A stretch of DNA of 64,000 nucleotides, taken from contig NC_082405.1 in assembly GCF_004011695.2 (NCBI RefSeq), positions 992,001-1,056,000 of the forward strand, read 5' to 3'. The position numbers and the translations under genes were made by a program. Positions 46,686-57,000 of this stretch are shown piece after piece. Below the pieces are notes generated by a model. That model was not told where the DNA came from. It made no database searches and saw nothing but the letters and a program-made list of their open reading frames with translations. Within the stretch, counting starts at the first letter, position 1. The number at the start of each line of letters is the position of its first letter. Origin of the DNA: Ascochyta rabiei (Eukaryota; Ascomycota; Dothideomycetes; Pleosporales; Didymellaceae).

Positions 46686-47225
46686 ATGGGCGCCTCGCAA
46701 AAGACGGCAATGGATCCGCGTCACAAACTCTCAAAATCACTGGACCAGCTCTTCGTCGACCCGGCCAACCCCACAATCATGAGCGCACGCACAGACGACG
46801 AGGCTGCAAGAAACGCTGCTAGCTCCGGCGTCACGCCCGAGGCGCTCAAGCAAAAGCTCAAAAGCAGCCTGGGCGCAACCCATGTCGAGATCGAGGACAT
46901 GAGCGGTATGTTATCAGATCCCCAATACATATACCCCCCCGAACCCCGCTCCTTCTCCCAACCTTCCTTTCGATTCTCTGCGGAACTCGAGGGCTGGGGA
47001 TCCATGGACGCGCACGTGTCGTGAGACAACCCACTAATACCTCAACCAGGCGGATGCGGGCAAATGTTCGAGGCCATCATTGTCTCGCCGCAGTTCACCA
47101 AGAAGACAACCCTGGCGCGGCATCGCCTGGTGAACGCAGCGCTGAAAGAGGAGATTGCTGCTATCCATGCCTGGACGCCCAAGTGCCATACCCCCGAAGA
47201 GTGGGAGAAGAAGAAGCCGCAATGA
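46686..47225 (+). CDS. BolA-like protein (Bol2/Fra2 type)
   Basis: join(46686..46905,47050..47225), about 131 residues. The 144-nt intron splits the signature, which on splicing reads [19 protein letters not shown]. After it come the helix-turn-helix-like [13 protein letters not shown] and [15 protein letters not shown]. The Cys in the SGGCG loop marks the BOLA2/Fra2 class, which partners monothiol glutaredoxins through a [2Fe-2S] cluster in iron sensing or trafficking. The conserved core begins at about residue 45; the ATG used (46686) gives an extra 40-residue N-terminus, and ATGs at 46710 or 46779 are possible starts. It is divergent from NIF3 across 295 bp. Confidence 0.9.
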
Positions 47226-47675
47226 GGTTGTGGAAATTGTGCAGTTGACGACCTTACGACAAGCGGTTCCAGGGTTTTTTTTTGGAGAAGAGATGTCTGT
47301 TCGAAGCATGGTTAGGAGGGGCTCGGAGTATGCGCTACTACCTGTGTCTTGGTTGAATCAAAAGAGTATATGGGAGGGGTAGATATCAACAAGTCTCAGC
47401 ATCTCTGCAACGAGAAATCCACTCGTGCATCCCACTCCAAACGAAACATGGAGCGTGTACAGGAATTCAACGGTCTTGTTCTTGAGTCCCCGATTCGATT
47501 CGATCCAACACATGAAAAGGTACAGACTAGGTATATCAAAAAACAACGGTCTATCCCAACTCCAGGGGTATCCTGAGCCACACGTCTTTTTAAAAAAAAA
47601 CCCAAATATCATCTATCTTACTCCTGCCATTAGCTGCAGTCATCCAACCATACTCTTCTTCTTCTCAGCACCCAT
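47226..47675. other. Convergent intergenic region
   Basis: 3' flanks of the BolA gene (+) and flotillin (-). Contains short T8 and A10 runs near 47276 and 47592. No gene seen. Confidence 0.5.
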
Positions 47676-49305
47676 CTACGGTGTCTCACTCCCGTTTCTC
47701 AGCGCAAACTTCTTCGGGTCAAACTCCTGGCTCTGCGGCATCTGCGCCAGCCACGCGGGCGGCGCCATGCCCGTCTGATCATGAATGGTAGACAGCAAAG
47801 GCGGCAGGCTCTGAAAAAGGTTGCGAATCGGCGCCGTGGCATCCATGGCGGCGCCTTCGCCTCCTTGCGCGCCCGTGTTCCAGACGTTGATCTTGGGCTG
47901 CAGGCCCTGGATGGCTTTTGCGTTTGCGTTGGCCAGCTGCTGGTACGTGCCGTTGGACAGCATCATCCACTGCATCAGGCCCTGGGGCCCGCCGAGGACC
48001 GTGGCCATTTCGCCGTACGCTTTCGCCATGGCGGACAGACCTTCTGCTTCGCGCTGCTGCGTGATGAGGTGTGCTTGGGCTTCGCGCTCGCGGCGGAAGT
48101 AGTCGGCTTCCGCTTTGCGTGTCTCGGCGAAGAAGGAGGCTTCTGCCTCGCGCTCCTTGGCCTTGAAGTCGGCTTCTGCGTCTTGCAGTCGGCGGTACGC
48201 AGCGGCTTCGGCGTCGGCCTGCTCGCTGAACTTTAGACCCTCGGCCCCGCGTTGCTGGGCGTAGAGCTCTGCATCCGCCTTTTGCTGGGAAGACTCTTTT
48301 TCGATCCTGGCCTGGACGACCTTGGTCGCACGCAGATGCTCAAGCTCCATGTACCCCTTTGCCTTCTCAACCTCGGTGTTGAGTTCTGCATCCCGCTGCT
48401 CGGCCTCCCTCTTCGCGTTGATACGCGCAATGTTCAGCTTGTTTCCAATCTCAATCTCTATGTTGGTGAGCTTTGCATCGGCTGTTGCTTTTTCAGCTTT
48501 GCGCTCGGTTTCAAGGACTGCTGTGGCAGCGTGAATCTTGGCAACCTCTTGCTTGGTCTTGCCCTGCTTCTCGGCTTCACCAACCTCACCCTTCATCCGG
48601 GCGTCTGCAACGTCGACTTTGGCCTGATTAAGTGCACCTTCGTGAGCTTTGCGAGAGAGGAAGGCGAAGTATTCACTGCCAGGCGTATCTTGGAGTTCTT
48701 TGACGTTGGCATTGTAGATGCAGAGACCTGTGCGTTACAAGTCAGCATCTGATATAGATCTGGATGAGTGCCTATCTTACCAAACTGGTCTAGTTCGCTC
48801 TGAACAGACTGTATGACTTTATCCTTGAATACCTTCCGCTCGCGAAACAGCTCTTCCATGGTCATAGTAGACACGATACCCCTCGTCTCACCCTCAATGA
48901 TACCCTTCACAATATCTTGAACGTGGCTGCGGCCTTCGCTGCCGGCTACAGCCACGACGCCTTTGTTTGCGTTGGCTGTTGGCCGTCCGTCCGACTCGCC
49001 TGTCAAGAGAACAGCATATTTCTCAAGTGAAAGCATGTCGTCTGCGGGGCCAATGGTGAAGACGGCTGGTAGCGAGAAATTAAGCTTCTCCAAGGTCATG
49101 GCCTGGAGCGACATGGAGAAATCGAAAGGCGTGATACTGATTTTTGACACTTTCTGGAAGGGGTACACGAAAGCCTGCAACGTTTTAGCAACTCCACTAT
49201 GTAATACGATGGTGAACCCACCTTCTTCTGAATCTTGACTTTTTCAATTCCTACACCCGTAACAACGAGGTAGGAATTGGGCTCAGCAACATGGTACCAA
49301 GGCAT
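47676..49305 (-). CDS. Flotillin (SPFH-domain membrane scaffold)
   Basis: complement(join(47676..48727,48781..49174,49222..49305)), 509 residues. The introns are 53 and 47 nt. Exon 1 encodes MPWYHVAEPNSYLVVTG and ends IEKVKIQKK. The SPFH/PHB domain runs to about residue 170 (FVYPFQKVSKISITP; TMTMEELFRERKVFK). The flotillin domain follows: a long Ala/Glu/Lys/Arg-rich coiled coil with repeated AEAE-type heptads (about 200-400), then GGPQGLMQWMMLSNGTYQ and a Pro-rich tail. Flotillins are palmitoylated or peripheral scaffolds of sterol-rich plasma-membrane domains. Flotillins of this kind occur in filamentous fungi and are absent from S. cerevisiae. Confidence 0.93.
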
Positions 49306-50369
49306 TTTTGTTGTTGATTTGCTATGGGCTGGTGTGAACCGTGTAGTTGTAAAGGCAGCCTATCGCTATCTGCTTGAGCTTGTGTAGGATATGGTGTTTC
49401 TCTCGAAAGAGCCCTGACCCGTATAAATATACGTTGCCGGATTTTGGGTAGAAGTAACCTTGGAACGCAATGAGCGAGTTCGAGTGAGTTGCCAAAGCTG
49501 AACTTGCTCTGTGGTGTTGAATATACAATCATGAGGCTGCAAATCAGAGCCTTTATAAAGGCGAACCATTCAGATGTTCGCTTCGATGCTCGCATAGCCC
49601 TGTAGCCCTGAGCGGCTGGTGTATGCCGTGATACCGAAAGCGTAACCGGTGTGAATGCACGGACCTTGCGTCAGCCAATGGTAGCCTTACACGGGCACCA
49701 GAAGTCAGCCTTGGACACAGCCACGCTCACCTGACCAAGCCGATCTCTGGGTTATGAGACCAGTGCTTACTTTGAAGAAACACCTCTCACCGAGCTCGGT
49801 GAACCTGACTGTCGACCCTTTGACTGCGAGAAACAGCTCTAATAGTCTCATGCTAAGAACTGAGAAGTACCTGGTTCGGGAATAGGCGCCAGAAACACCT
49901 CACAGCCACGATAGACCGGTCTGCAAACACGAACCTAAGCTTTCTTTCGCACTTCTTGCCTGTCCTTCCATCTATGCAGGTTATTGGGCGCCATCGCGCC
50001 AAGTTTCTCGGCCCGGCCAATACATGTGCTTCTCCTTTGGCATTCATCATTGGCTCAACTCCACTTCTTACAGTCTGGATACCTTAAAGGTTCAAGGATC
50101 ACTGCGTCAAGGGGTGTTTGCGAACCGTACTAGGGTATTGGTATGACCTAGATCGTATGAGGCTGAGAGGCAGAAACGGCTGCGACGGGTAACATCGTCT
50201 TCCGACATCGCCACACAGAGCTGGCAGTGTCATCCCAGAGACAACCCAAGCCTTACCTGCTCCAAGTACTGGCGTGCTGCATCTCCCTTTAGCCTCTGGT
50301 GCCGATCATACGCCTTGTGTTTTGTCCCACCTTCAACCAACTCTGAATGCTGCTTGGCTAGACGCAACG
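49306..50369. other. Divergent intergenic region, 1.06 kb
   Basis: Upstream of flotillin (-) and of the PPSY protein (+). No gene, RNA or repeat seen. Confidence 0.5.
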
Positions 50370-51065
50370 ATGTCGCAAAACGAGAAAAACGAACGTCCTC
50401 CATCCTACTCAGAAGTACCAAACTTCTCACGCCCAAATGCGCATCGAGGTCAGCAAATCCTCGACCAGTTGACCCTCACACGCGCACACCACATCCAAGC
50501 TGTCATTGACACCCACATCATCCCGCTCGTCGAGCAACGCGCCTCATATGGTATCGCACAAACAACCATTGCAATGTTGCCATCAGATATCCCTCTACCC
50601 GCCGTGCGAGAGAAATCGGAATTCAGCTTCGACACCGACACATCAAAGGCCGTAGAGGTTATTGGCTTTGCATCTGAAGAGGAGCCAAACATCGTACGTC
50701 TCGAAGGGCAGATGAACCGGACAGAGTTCTGGAGGGTTCAAGCAGTCATTGTAGAGCTGGAGAGGGTGCTGAGGGACAGCTTGAATGCAAGCCCACAGCT
50801 GAGGAGTCCACTTCGGGAGAGGAGCGAGTTTGAAACGCCACAAAAACAGAAGAGGAACTTCCTTGCCAAGTTCGTTGGAAAGGGTGAGGAGGAGCGGTCG
50901 CCAAGCGGTAACCCTGAGGTGGGCGTCAAGAAGATGGATGAGTCGGGGTTGGTTCTGGTCAAGGCGAGGTTGGAGGAGATTTCGTTGAGGACACTGAGTG
51001 ACTTCGGACTGTACGACACCATGTCGAAACAGTGTGTGATCATTCGGATAGACGCAAGGTGTTAG
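50370..51065 (+). CDS. Unknown conserved-looking 231-residue protein with N-terminal PPSY motif
   Basis: Not recognised. The ATG at 50370 follows gcaacg; the 32 codons upstream in the same frame begin with a non-ATG codon and look non-coding. The N-terminus carries RPPSYSEV, a PPxY motif of the type bound by WW domains of Nedd4/Rsp5 ubiquitin ligases. A soluble, mostly helical protein follows (QQILDQLTLTRAHHIQAVID; FWRVQAVIVELERVLRD), with a Lys-rich stretch (PQKQKRNFLAKFVGKGEEE) and a final helix (LVKARLEEISLRTLSDFGLYD). There are no signal peptide or membrane segments. Single exon, convergent with the PYM gene. Confidence 0.7.
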   Translation: MSQNEKNERPPSYSEVPNFSRPNAHRGQQILDQLTLTRAHHIQAVIDTHIIPLVEQRASYGIAQTTIAMLPSDIPLPAVREKSEFSFDTDTSKAVEVIGFASEEEPNIVRLEGQMNRTEFWRVQAVIVELERVLRDSLNASPQLRSPLRERSEFETPQKQKRNFLAKFVGKGEEERSPSGNPEVGVKKMDESGLVLVKARLEEISLRTLSDFGLYDTMSKQCVIIRIDARC

Positions 51066-51587
51066 TGGCAGGGCGTGGTAGTGTTCATGTACGGGTTTGT
51101 CAGCGGATGCAATGAACAGTACTGTGTAACGGTGGATCGGATAGCTGCATTGTAGAAAACTGTCAGACTACACTGCCACTGGGTATGTTCTCTTTCGTTA
51201 CAACAATACCGAAACAAAATACTGAATGTGAACGTGAACGTGAACGTTTGATTGAGTGCCGTTCGGTCTTTCGACGTGACAGATAGCCATGACAGGTAGC
51301 AGCGCTGAACAGACTGATCGCGGTCGACGAGCTACCAGCTAGTAATAAACTGGAGTAAGCTTATTGCTGCGAGGCCCGCGGTATCGATTTGTCGATATTC
51401 CAAAGTCAGTAGACACATTGCATCTCGCCAAGTGGGTTGACTGCAGGAACGCTGATGCTGCCTAACTTTGGCTCATGTTTGCCAGGCCACTATTTCGAAT
51501 ACTACCACAAGGTTGGGCAGTTCGAGCACCAGATTATCTGGTGAAACGTGAGGTTGTGGTTGGTGATACGGGATATCGTGGGCAACT
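51066..51587. other. Convergent intergenic region
   Basis: 3' flanks of the PPSY protein and PYM. It includes a small GTGAAC repeat (about 3 copies near 51228-51246). Nothing else seen. Confidence 0.45.
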
Positions 51588-52178
51588 TCAAGTCTCAGCT
51601 GGCTTCTTCTCGCCCTGTGCGTCGAAACCAAGTTTCTCCAACTGCCGAACGAGCTCGTTGATCTTGATGACTTTCTCAAATTGCTCTGGCAGCAGTCCTT
51701 CGCCTTTCTCTTTCTTGTCCTTTAGCTCGCGCGCCTGTCGCAGCTTCTTGACAAGCTTCTTAGCTTCCTTCTCCTTTTCGGCCTCAGGGTCAACAGGTTT
51801 TGCAGGCTCCACAGGCTCAACAGGCTCGGCAGATTTCGCAGGCGCGGCAGGCGTCTCCTCGTCTTTGTCGGCGGCAGCCTTCTTCCTGGCTTCCCTGCGC
51901 TTGGCATTCTTGTTGGCTGCGTTGCCTGTCTTGGCAGGATCTTCTTCCTTCTTCAAGGCCTCGGCACCCGGCACACCGGCTTTGCCCCGGTTTCTGAAGC
52001 CTTCCGCGGTCCTGTTCTTGTAAAGCTCGACGTCCTCCGGTGGTCGGTAGCCCGGGCGCACGCGGATTTCCTTGCGAACCGAGCCGTCAGGGCGGACTGA
52101 CGAGGGAATGTGACGTTCGCCAGTGGCGGAGGTGGTGATGCCAGCTCGCGAGACTGGAGTGCTCTCGACAGAAGGCAT
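51588..52178 (-). CDS. PYM (partner of Y14 and Mago, WIBG)
   Basis: 196 residues, single exon. The ATG at 52178 (MPSVESTPVSRAG) is chosen because the family homology begins shortly after it. The N-terminal signature GERHIPSSVRPDGSVRKEIRV then RPGYRPPEDVELYKNR is the Mago-Y14 binding domain of PYM. The middle is Lys/Ala/Glu-rich with PVEPVEPAKPVDPE repeats. The C-terminus is a predicted helix (EQFEKVIKINELVRQLEKLGF). PYM binds the exon-junction complex core on ribosomes and strips it from spliced mRNA in the cytoplasm. Its presence implies an EJC in this intron-rich fungus. Divergent from QCR9 across 413 bp. Confidence 0.92.
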   Translation of the reverse strand: MPSVESTPVSRAGITTSATGERHIPSSVRPDGSVRKEIRVRPGYRPPEDVELYKNRTAEGFRNRGKAGVPGAEALKKEEDPAKTGNAANKNAKRREARKKAAADKDEETPAAPAKSAEPVEPVEPAKPVDPEAEKEKEAKKLVKKLRQARELKDKKEKGEGLLPEQFEKVIKINELVRQLEKLGFDAQGEKKPAET

Positions 52179-52591
52179 GTTGTGGTTCGGTGTGCCGTGT
52201 GGTGGAGAGAGTGGGTGGAGAGAAGGGATTTGGTGGGGTTGTGTCGAACAATGATCGTAGCCGTGCTGCATCAAACGCAGAGCAAATCGGTTCCCGGGCG
52301 ATGCAATGCCGTGGTCGGTGGGCGTCACGCAGTACTTGGGATTGGGCGCAAGAGCCCTTGAGCGTGCTCCCGGTCAAGTTGCGCGTGATGGGGAAATCAC
52401 TTTTGACGTCGAGGATGGAGTTGTCGAAGCGGAAGGCGTGGAGCCAATCAGGGCTGCCGTAATCGCCGTGCCGATTCTCTTGTTCTCTTGTCGACAGCAG
52501 TCGCTGCGGCTCGCCCAACCTCCAATCCCCCCAGCAGCACCACCACCACATCCGTCCCCGCAGCCTCCCGAGCCCCGCAAACACCTTCGCA
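52179..52591. other. Divergent promoter region of PYM and QCR9
   Basis: 413 bp between start codons; the right end is CT/CA-rich leader sequence for QCR9. Nothing else seen. Confidence 0.45.
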
Positions 52592-53037
52592 ATGGCCGGC
52601 GTAAGTCAATTGGAGAATCCTTGGGGCCACGCACCCGCGAACCCGTGAGCCCGTGAACCCGTGCTAACAGCGCCGTGTGCAGTTCGCGAACACCGTCTAC
52701 AAGCAAGCCAACCCCTACGAAGAAATTACGACTGAACCCTACTGACCGTCAACCACAGCACTGTCATCAGGAGTAACGTCACTCTTCTCGGTACCGTTTT
52801 CGCCGCGGCCTTCGGCATGCAGCTGTATGTCGCAATCCCGGACTGAAGCTGGAGGAGAATGGGGTACTGAGACTAGGCACAGGGCTTTCGACACCGGCTC
52901 CGAGCGCATCTGGGACAACATCAACCGCGGCGTACGTGCAGCCATGTAGTTCAGACGCCTCAGGCTAACGATACGCGCAGCGTCAATGGAAGGACATCAA
53001 GCAGCGATACATCGAGGCGGCCGAGGACGACGAGTAG
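52592..53037 (+). CDS. QCR9: Cytochrome bc1 complex subunit 9 (Qcr9/UQCR10)
   Basis: join(52592..52600,52683..52702,52759..52824,52883..52931,52981..53037), 66 residues, the same length as yeast Qcr9. The open reading frame is too fragmented to be seen unspliced. The spliced reading is MAGFANTVYN / TVIRSNVTLLGTVFAAAFGMQL / AFDTGSERIWDNINRG / RQWKDIKQRYIEAAEDDE, with the single membrane helix at about 15-32 and the conserved tail WKDIK. Exon 1 is 9 nt (Met-Ala-Gly) and exon 2 is 20 nt. Introns 1, 3, 4 are GT-AG (82, 58, 49 nt). Intron 2 (52703-52758) must use a GC donor (GCAAGC). It acts in mitochondrial respiratory complex III. Confidence 0.9.
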
Positions 53038-54014
53038 GGTGCACCAGGAGAACGCAGCAGACTTGACATGGACGGACCTTTCCTACGCTTCTTCGAGACG
53101 GGCACTGTACATTGAGGTGTATTCTACAGCTTGCAAATACCAGGACAAAGTGCTGATCATTCTGTTGTCCATTCTGTGTCTTCGTGGCCCGGTGCAGCCT
53201 GCGCTCTCTGGGGCGACTGCGAGGAGACTGACGTGTGATTCTTTCAAGATCGTTGGTGCATTATATGGTCTGCTTTTTCATAGCTTCGCCAAGTGTTCTT
53301 GGTCAATGCACCTCTTTACTGGTATGCGCAAGCCTCCCATGACCTGTTCACTCAGAGAGAAGAGGCAGAAAGCGGGAAGGGGGAAGCGGGAAGCAGAATG
53401 CAGGAAGCAGAACGCAGGAAGCAGAACGCAGGAAGCAGAACGCAGGAAGCAGAACGCAGGAAGCAGAACGCAGGAAGCAGAACGCAGGAAGCAGAACGCA
53501 GGAAGCAGAACGCAGGAAGCAGAACGCAGGAAGCAGAACGCAGGAAGCAGAACGCAGGAAGCAGAACGCAGGAAGCAGAACGCAGGAAGCAGAACGCAGG
53601 AAGCAGAACGCAGGAAGCAGAACGCAGAACTTGGTTGCAGAATCAACATAGGCTTGTAGTCGGGGCAGACGTAATATGCCTGTCTTTGTACAAAGTACTG
53701 CGACAAGCTGGGTGCAGTTACCGCGGTCGCGGGGACTTCCTTATGCATGGGTGCTATGACATAGCTCTGGAACTTTCACCGGCCTGCTCGCCTGCTTGCC
53801 TGCCTGACAACGCAACAGTCCTGCGGCCAACGCCAGACTCCACTTCCCCCAAGCTGTGGCAGGACCACGATCTTACTAATAGCAATTGTCTCCTACTCAC
53901 TCGGATTACCGTTAGCCTCACACGCACGTCGACAGCCAGCCCCACTACCCCCCCCCTCCTCCTCCTCCCCCCCCTCCACCCTCCACCCTCCACCCGCTGG
54001 AGTTTGGGTGCGCC
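53038..54014. other. Intergenic, 1 kb, with minisatellite
   Basis: Between QCR9 and UBR1. Holds the 14-bp minisatellite (53390-53627) and, just before the UBR1 ATG, a C/T-rich leader (53940-54000). Two long open frames spanning the repeat are artefacts of its T-free unit. Confidence 0.6.
53390..53627. repeat. Minisatellite, 17 copies of a 14-bp unit
   Basis: Unit GAAGCAGAACGCAG repeated 17 times head to tail; copy 1 has one change (AATGCAG) and the other 16 are identical. It is preceded by degenerate purine-rich sequence (about 53362-53389). The unit has no T, so neither strand can form a stop codon, which explains open frames in every reading. Confidence 0.97.
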
Positions 54015-57000
54015 ATGTACATATCGCCGCTGGAGCAAGAGCTCTGCCGTAACCTCCGCGAACTGCCTCGACGGCACAACTACCGATTCACACCAGAAGC
54101 CGACCGAGACCTGCGCGCTATCCTCTTTCGCTCCCTCGCCGGACACAACGCCCACCTCCCACTCTTCTTCCCCTCTGGGCTGCCTACCGACCGAGAGCAG
54201 CCATGGAGCCTGCGAGACGCGCAGGGAGCCGTAGAAGGCGCCGAGTATACGGCTGCAGCAAAGGGAAAGCCGTGCGGCCACATCTTCAAGAACGGCGAAG
54301 CTACCTACCGGTGCAAGACATGCACAGACGATGACACCTGCGTTCTCTGCGCGCGCTGTTTCGATGCCTCAGACCACGACGGCCACCACGTCATGGTTAG
54401 TGTCTCACCCGGCAACTCCGGCTGCTGCGACTGTGGCGACGACGAGGCTTGGAAACGGCCTGTTCATTGCAACATACACTCCGTGGATGCAGAGTCTAGC
54501 AACAAGGCAGCTGGGAAAGCAAAGGAAGGCCCATCGCTGCCTGATGAATTGCTCGAGAGTATGCGCACGACGATTGCAAGGGCTCTCGACTATCTTATCG
54601 ATGTCTTCTCTTGCTCTCCAGAACAGCTGCGTTTGCCCAAGACCGAGGAATCCATCTTGCAGGACGAGCGCAATTCACGCCTCACCTCAAAATGGTACGA
54701 CCCGGGTGATCAGCCGGAAGAAGCTCAGGAATACTGTCTGGTCTTGTGGAACGACGAGAAACATACGGTGAATGATGTTCAGGAGCAGGTCGCTCGCGCT
54801 TGCAAGCAGAAACAGGCATTTGGCCTCGCAAAGGCCCATGAAGTCAACGACGTTGGACGCAGTGCTGTCGTATACAGATCAGATCTCAAGGAGCTTCTTC
54901 GCATGGCCAAGATCATTGAGGAGATCAAACTGACCGTGACTATTCGATCCGCACGAGATACTTTCCGAGAAATGATGGGCGGTGCTATCGTGGACTGGAT
55001 CTCAGACATTGCTGGGTGCAGCGCAGGCGATGACCATCAGGTGCTACGCCGTACCGTTTGCGAAGAGATGCTGAAGCCATGGCGCATCGGGAGCGCAGCG
55101 TCCAACGAAAGCATTGGCAAAGACGGCCTGGATGACCACGAACTGGAAGACAGAGAGAACGAGGAGATGAGCTTCTTCCGAGGACTGATGCCTATCCAGC
55201 GACGGGCTCAAATTATCAGGATAAGACGGCAGCGGACAGCTGATAGAACGGATGACACAACAGCCTCGGATGACGAGTTTGACGATGGAGATGACGAGGG
55301 TGAAGGTACCGCTGACGCTGGCGAGGAGATGGACATCGATGAAGTCGGCGCTCAGGACAATGATGGAGACGTTGAGATGGAAGCGTTTGAAAGCGCAGAT
55401 GAGGCTCTCGAAACGTCAGAAGCCACTATGGCAGGGTATCCTGCTCCTCCTCCACCACCTCCTCCGCCTCCTCCGCCACTGCCCCAGTCTACAGCGGGGC
55501 AAAGATTGCAAAACGAGCAGAGTGACACGCCTGCAGAATCGGACAGCGAGCCCCTGATGACGGTACCTGGCACGCCTCATACGCGGTCGCTGCCACTGAG
55601 GCCATCTCGGCCCCCACAGTACTGGCTAGAGAAACCAGAAGGCTACGGCAGGAGGCCTGGAACGCCCGCTCACGAGGATCTTTGGCAACGCTTACGTCTC
55701 GATCGCTTGATCCTGTATGATCTACGCATGTGGAAGCAGCTTCGAATCGGCATACGTGATGTCTTCATCAGCACCGTGGTATCAATCCCCGAGTTCAAGC
55801 GCCTTTTGGGATTAAGGTTTGCTGGTGTATACACAGCTTTGGCACAGCTGTTCCTTATTGCTGACCGAGAGCCGGACCACTCCATCATCAACCTATCTCT
55901 TCAGATGTTGACGACGCCATCAATAACATCTGAAGTCGTTGAACGCGGCAACTTCCTTACAAACTTATTTGCCATCCTGTATACCTTCCTGACTACTCGC
56001 CAAGTCGGTTACCCAGCCAACGTTGACCCCAAGGCAACCCTGGCCTTTGAACAAGGAGCTGTGACAAATCGACGGTTGCATCACTTCTTCATGGATACAA
56101 AGTATTTGTTGGCTTCAGAGTTTGTGCAGGATAAGATTCGCGAGCACCCAAGGTATCTCTCGCAGTTCTTAGATCTGGTTAAGCTACATCAGGGAATCTG
56201 CCCCAATCAGCGTGCTATTGGCGAGCATCTCGAGTTTGAATCAGAAGCTTGGATCAGCGCGTCCCTCATCACCAGAGAGATCAACAAGCTGTGTCGACAC
56301 TTCGCAGATTCATTCACCTGGAGGAATGAAGAAGATGCCACAAACATCTGCCGTGCCATTCGGACTACAGCAGAAGTCGTGACCATCAACTCGTTGGGTG
56401 CTGAGCGAAAACGCTTCGATCAAACTGAGCTCAAGGACGAGACTAGATTCAAGACCCTGGAAGTCTTTGAGTTTGACGCTGAGCCATCAACATTCTTCGG
56501 TCCTCAATACAAAGTCGTCGACTTCGTTGTTGCCAAGGAACATTTGAGCTTTCACCATGCTCTCCACTACACGCTTTCCTGGCTGATCGATCGAGCACGA
56601 AGTATGCCATCGGAGCACGTGCGACAACTGCTTCTCTTCACTCGCGACGAGCTGCAGATTCGAGCCAACTCTATTGCCATCTCGTCACACCGACCGGAAG
56701 ATTATCTGCTTGCCGTTTTCGACTTTCCTCTTCGAGTGTGTGCATGGTTGGCTCAGATGCGAGCAGGTATCTGGGTCAGGAACGGTATAACATTACGGCA
56801 CCAGATGACCCAGTACCGCGGTGTGTCTCAAAGGGACGTTTGTCATCAGAGAGATCTCTTCCTTCTCCAGTCTGCTCTGGTTCTGTGCGATCCTTCGGTG
56901 TTTTTGGCTTCAATGATTGACCGTTTTGGACTCAATGGATGGATGACGGGCAAGTATGAAGCTAGTCAACATGGCTTCGAAGACACCCAGGCCGTCGACG

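Noticed and set aside
53039..54234. Two overlapping plus-strand ORFs (206 and 313 codons) with repeated KQNAGSRTQEAER peptide, and a 156-codon minus ORF
   Set aside because: They exist only because the 14-bp repeat has no T and cannot make stops; the upstream and downstream parts have no protein character, and the longer one overlaps the UBR1 start.
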